DNA of 64,000 nt from assembly GCA_003367665.1 (NCBI GenBank), contig QKXI01000009.1, forward strand, positions 124,100 through 188,099, in the 5' to 3' direction. Shown here one piece after another: positions 61,509-64,000 of this stretch. Positions within the stretch are counted from its first letter, which is position 1; each line of letters starts with the position of its first letter. The notes beneath the pieces are model-generated. The model was not told the origin of the DNA. It saw nothing but the letters and a program-made list of their open reading frames with translations, and searched no databases. The translations under genes and the position numbers were made by a program. This DNA comes from Leifsonia sp. ku-ls (GTDB lineage Bacteria > Actinomycetota > Actinomycetes > Actinomycetales > Microbacteriaceae).

Positions 61509-62849
61509 ATGTGGCGGCGGCGCGGCGGGGACGGAGGGCGGAGAAGCCCACGGCAGCCGCTCCTCGCGCGTCTCGCGGCCGTGGCCGCCGCCGGGGCGCT
61601 CGCGCTCGCCGCACTCGCCGGCTGCGCCGCGTCGAACGCCGGGCCCGCCGGCCCACGCTTCGTCACGCCGCCGCTCGTCCGCTACAGCGCCGTGCTCTGG
61701 CCGGTCCCGCTGGAGCTGGTCGGCGCGGAGCCCGGCGCCCGCCTCCGCCTCGCGACCCGCCTGAGCACAGGGCACGGCGACTGGGAGTCGGCGGCCACGT
61801 ACACCGTTCCCGCATCCGGTGTGCTCGACCTGGAGCAGGCGCGGCCGCAGCTCGCCCCGTTCACCGAGGCCGACTCCGCCGGCCTGTTCTGGTCGCTGCG
61901 CGGCCCACGGCTCGGCGCGGAGGCGGCCGCACGGCAGTGGATGCGCGACTCGCTCGCCGTGACCCTCACCGCGTCCTCCGCCGGCCGCGTCGTGGCCTCC
62001 CGCCGGTTCGAACTGGACGGACTGGCCGCGGGGCTCTCGGTCCGCACGCTGTACACCCGGGACCTGCGGCCGGCGATCGACCCGCGGCTGCCGCGGCAGA
62101 CCCACGAGGACGTGCCGCTCGGCACCTTCTACAGCGCCGCGTCGCTCGACCGACCGCAGACGCCCGTCGTGCTCATGTTCGACGACGCGGCGGAGGGGGT
62201 GTCGGCCGCGTTCACCGCGCCGTTGCTCGCGCAGCTCGGCGCCTCCGTCCTGAGCATCCCGGTGGCGGCGGCGTCCGACGGCATCCGCTCGACCGGCATC
62301 ATCTCCGCGAACACCGTCTCGGCGGTGTTCGACTGGCTGGACCACCGGCCCGACATCCTGCACGACCGCGTCTTCGTCTATGGGACGGGCGCGGCCGAGC
62401 AGCTCGCGGTCTGGGCCGCCGCGCGCTTCCCGTCGTCGGTGCACGGCCTGTTCGTCGCCTCCGGGACGCCCGCCCTGCTCTGCCTGCCCGCCGCGCAGGT
62501 CGCGCCGGCCTTCGAGGACGCGGACGGCCTCCGCTGTCTGACGCGCTCCGGCACGGTCGTCGCCGACGCCATCCCGTCGGTCGACGGCATCCGCGGACCG
62601 GTGGCCATCGGCTGCGGCGAGGACGACCAGGTGCTGCCGAACGCCTGCGACTGGCAGCGAGCCCTCGCCGCGACGCGCGAGCCGCGGCCGGGCGACGCGA
62701 AGATCTACGCTCCGGGGGCCGGGCATGCGATCTCGGTGCCGCCCGGACTGCCGATCGACCTGCCCGCCGCGGGCGGCCAGCCGACGGAGCAGGCCAGGGT
62801 CGCGTTCTGGAACGCGGTCGGCCGTGCCGTGCTGGGGGCGGCGCTGTGA
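61509..62849 (+). CDS. BAAT/acyl-CoA thioesterase-fold lipoprotein lacking nucleophile
   Basis: A 446-residue exported protein with lipobox LAALAGC (Cys39). Residues of about 60-190 resemble the beta-sandwich acyl-CoA thioesterase N-domain (ELVGAEPGARLRLATRL, YTVPASGVLDL, GLFWSLRG). Residues 210-446 resemble the BAAT C-terminal alpha/beta hydrolase. The nucleophile elbow, normally GxSxG, reads YGTGAAEQLAVWAA (about 291-304), with Gly in place of Ser; GAGHAIS keeps the His. It is probably a binding protein or pseudoenzyme at the cell surface. It begins 13 bases after ackA. Confidence 0.7.
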   Translation: MWRRRGGDGGRRSPRQPLLARLAAVAAAGALALAALAGCAASNAGPAGPRFVTPPLVRYSAVLWPVPLELVGAEPGARLRLATRLSTGHGDWESAATYTVPASGVLDLEQARPQLAPFTEADSAGLFWSLRGPRLGAEAAARQWMRDSLAVTLTASSAGRVVASRRFELDGLAAGLSVRTLYTRDLRPAIDPRLPRQTHEDVPLGTFYSAASLDRPQTPVVLMFDDAAEGVSAAFTAPLLAQLGASVLSIPVAAASDGIRSTGIISANTVSAVFDWLDHRPDILHDRVFVYGTGAAEQLAVWAAARFPSSVHGLFVASGTPALLCLPAAQVAPAFEDADGLRCLTRSGTVVADAIPSVDGIRGPVAIGCGEDDQVLPNACDWQRALAATREPRPGDAKIYAPGAGHAISVPPGLPIDLPAAGGQPTEQARVAFWNAVGRAVLGAAL

Positions 62850-64000
62850 CGGGGCCGCGGCTGCTGCGGGCGCTGGTCGCCGTCGTCGCGTTCGCGGCCG
62901 TGCTGTCAGGCTGCGCGTCGGCCGGCGCGGGAGGGGCGCGCATCCAGTTCTCCCGCTTCGGCGACGGGATGGCGCAGCCCGTCGGCGTGCTGCTGACCGG
63001 CCTGGAACCCGGCCAGCCGGTCGTCGTGACCGCGCGGGCGCATGCGGGAACGGGCGACCTGTCCTCCCGCGCCGTCTACGCGGTGCCGCCCGATGGACGG
63101 GTCCAGCTGTGGTCGCAGGAGCCCATCTCGGCGCCCTACCCGCGACCCGATGGCGCCGGGCTGCTGTGGAGCCTGGTCGGCCCGTCGCTCAGCCAGCGGC
63201 AGTTGGAGCGGCAGTGGGTCTACGGCGCCCTCGACCTCCGCTTCACCGCAGAGCAGGGCGGCCGGGTCGTCGCGACGGCCGACCTGAATCGGACGCCCCT
63301 CGCCGCCGGGACGAGCGACCGCGAGATCCTCGGCAGCGACCTCATCGGGACGGGGGCCCCGGAGTCCAGCGGCCTCGCGCCGTCGGCGCAGGTGGGCACG
63401 CTGGTCATGTCCGTCCCGACCCCGGTGGAGCTGCGGCCCGGCGTGATCGTGGTCGACGGCGACGCCGACGGGGGCTCCGGCGCGTTCGCGGCCCACGAGA
63501 TCGCGGCGGCGGGCTTCCCGGTGTTCGTGCTGCCCGCCTTCGTGCCGGAGGGTCGCATCGCGGGCTCCGCTGCGCTCTCGGTCGAGACGTTCGACGCGTC
63601 GCTGAACTGGTTCTCGTCCCTTCCCATCGTGGACGCGGACCGTGTGTTCGTCTACGGGACGGGGCCGTCGTCCTCGCTCGCGCTCTGGTTCGCCTCGCAC
63701 GAGCCGGCGCGGGTGCACGGGGTGTTCGCCGCCAGCGGCGCGACGGCGATGCAGTGCACGTCGGAGGCCGGGAGTCCTCTGCTCATCCAGAACGGCCTCC
63801 CGCTGCCCTGCGCGAACCCGGACCGCACGATCGCCGGCACGGACCTCCTCCCGCTGCAGCGCGTGTCGGGCCCGGTAGTGCTGGCGTGCGGGACGGCCGA
63901 CCGCCTGCTGCCGACCGCCTGCGACTGGACGCGCGCGGGCGAGCGGGTGCGTGGGACGAGGGACGGGGACGCGTTCCTCTACGCGCGCGGCGCCGACCAC
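62846..64000 (+). CDS. second BAAT-fold lipoprotein, 3' end outside window
   Basis: Starts at GTG 62846, overlapping the previous stop (GTGA), and is open to the window end after 385 codons. Lipobox VLSGC (Cys23). It is a tandem paralogue of the gene before it: LTGLEPGQPVVVTARAHAG, LLWSLVGPSLSQRQLERQW and CGTADRLLPTACDWTRA match in order. The elbow reads VYGTGPSSSLALWFA, again without Ser at the catalytic place. The sequence at the end, GADH, corresponds to the histidine region, so little is missing. Confidence 0.72.
   Translation, partial: MTGPRLLRALVAVVAFAAVLSGCASAGAGGARIQFSRFGDGMAQPVGVLLTGLEPGQPVVVTARAHAGTGDLSSRAVYAVPPDGRVQLWSQEPISAPYPRPDGAGLLWSLVGPSLSQRQLERQWVYGALDLRFTAEQGGRVVATADLNRTPLAAGTSDREILGSDLIGTGAPESSGLAPSAQVGTLVMSVPTPVELRPGVIVVDGDADGGSGAFAAHEIAAAGFPVFVLPAFVPEGRIAGSAALSVETFDASLNWFSSLPIVDADRVFVYGTGPSSSLALWFASHEPARVHGVFAASGATAMQCTSEAGSPLLIQNGLPLPCANPDRTIAGTDLLPLQRVSGPVVLACGTADRLLPTACDWTRAGERVRGTRDGDAFLYARGADH

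Overview
The window is GC-rich DNA from an actinobacterium. It has very high third-position GC, frequent GTG and TTG starts, many 4-base ATGA/GTGA gene overlaps, a xylose isomerase of actinobacterial type, small SRP RNA and a leaderless-looking leuA leader peptide. The gene content (many LacI/ROK regulators, sugar ABC importers, GntP plus gluconokinase, small acidic proteins) fits Microbacteriaceae, perhaps Leifsonia or a relative. This assignment is inference; no marker gene such as rRNA is present.

Layout. 1-4930: end of a YbdK-type carboxylate-amine ligase, three small unknown proteins, a CPA1 Na+/H+ antiporter and an APC permease. 4931-8609: a five-gene operon of visibly lower GC, with a small secreted Trp/Cys-rich peptide, a lipoprotein, a peptidoglycan-binding adaptor, an ABC ATPase and a MacB/FtsX-like permease. 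It looks like a transferred peptide export (bacteriocin-like) system and is the best candidate for something undescribed. 8669-13858: a LacI regulator, an MFS exporter and a gluconate module (FadR-type regulator, GntP, gluconokinase).

13958-37022 is a large hemicellulose/xylose region: xylA-xylB, a GH3 glycosidase, two complete sugar ABC importers lacking an ATPase, a CE7 acetylxylan esterase, a GH31 alpha-xylosidase, a Gfo/Idh-ThuA-Gfo/Idh oxidation cassette, two LacI and two ROK regulators. The genes suggest outside-in use of acetylated xylan or xyloglucan oligosaccharides: import, deacetylation, removal of xylose, then isomerisation and phosphorylation of xylose. Several spacers carry long perfect palindromes, and one holds a regular six-copy repeat.

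37023-56100 is mixed housekeeping and accessory DNA: Bcr/CflA exporter with a hairpin in its leader, PAP2 phosphatase, HerA-like ATPase, an aminoglycoside phosphotransferase broken by an in-frame stop, AraC regulator, orphan ParA-like ATPase, a GNAT protein that has lost its CoA-binding motif, NUDIX hydrolase, a two-component system divergent from an ABC exporter, GNAT, aldo/keto reductase, TetR, LCP ligase, FadR regulator, and leuA behind a four-leucine attenuator. 56101-64000: a DUF1737 protein, tRNA-Ser(GGA), SRP RNA, a DUF1254 protein, pta-ackA, and two tandem lipoproteins of the BAAT/acyl-CoA thioesterase fold, both with the nucleophile serine replaced; the second runs off the end. There is no gene-free stretch over 300 bases, and no CRISPR array, insertion sequence or prophage was seen.
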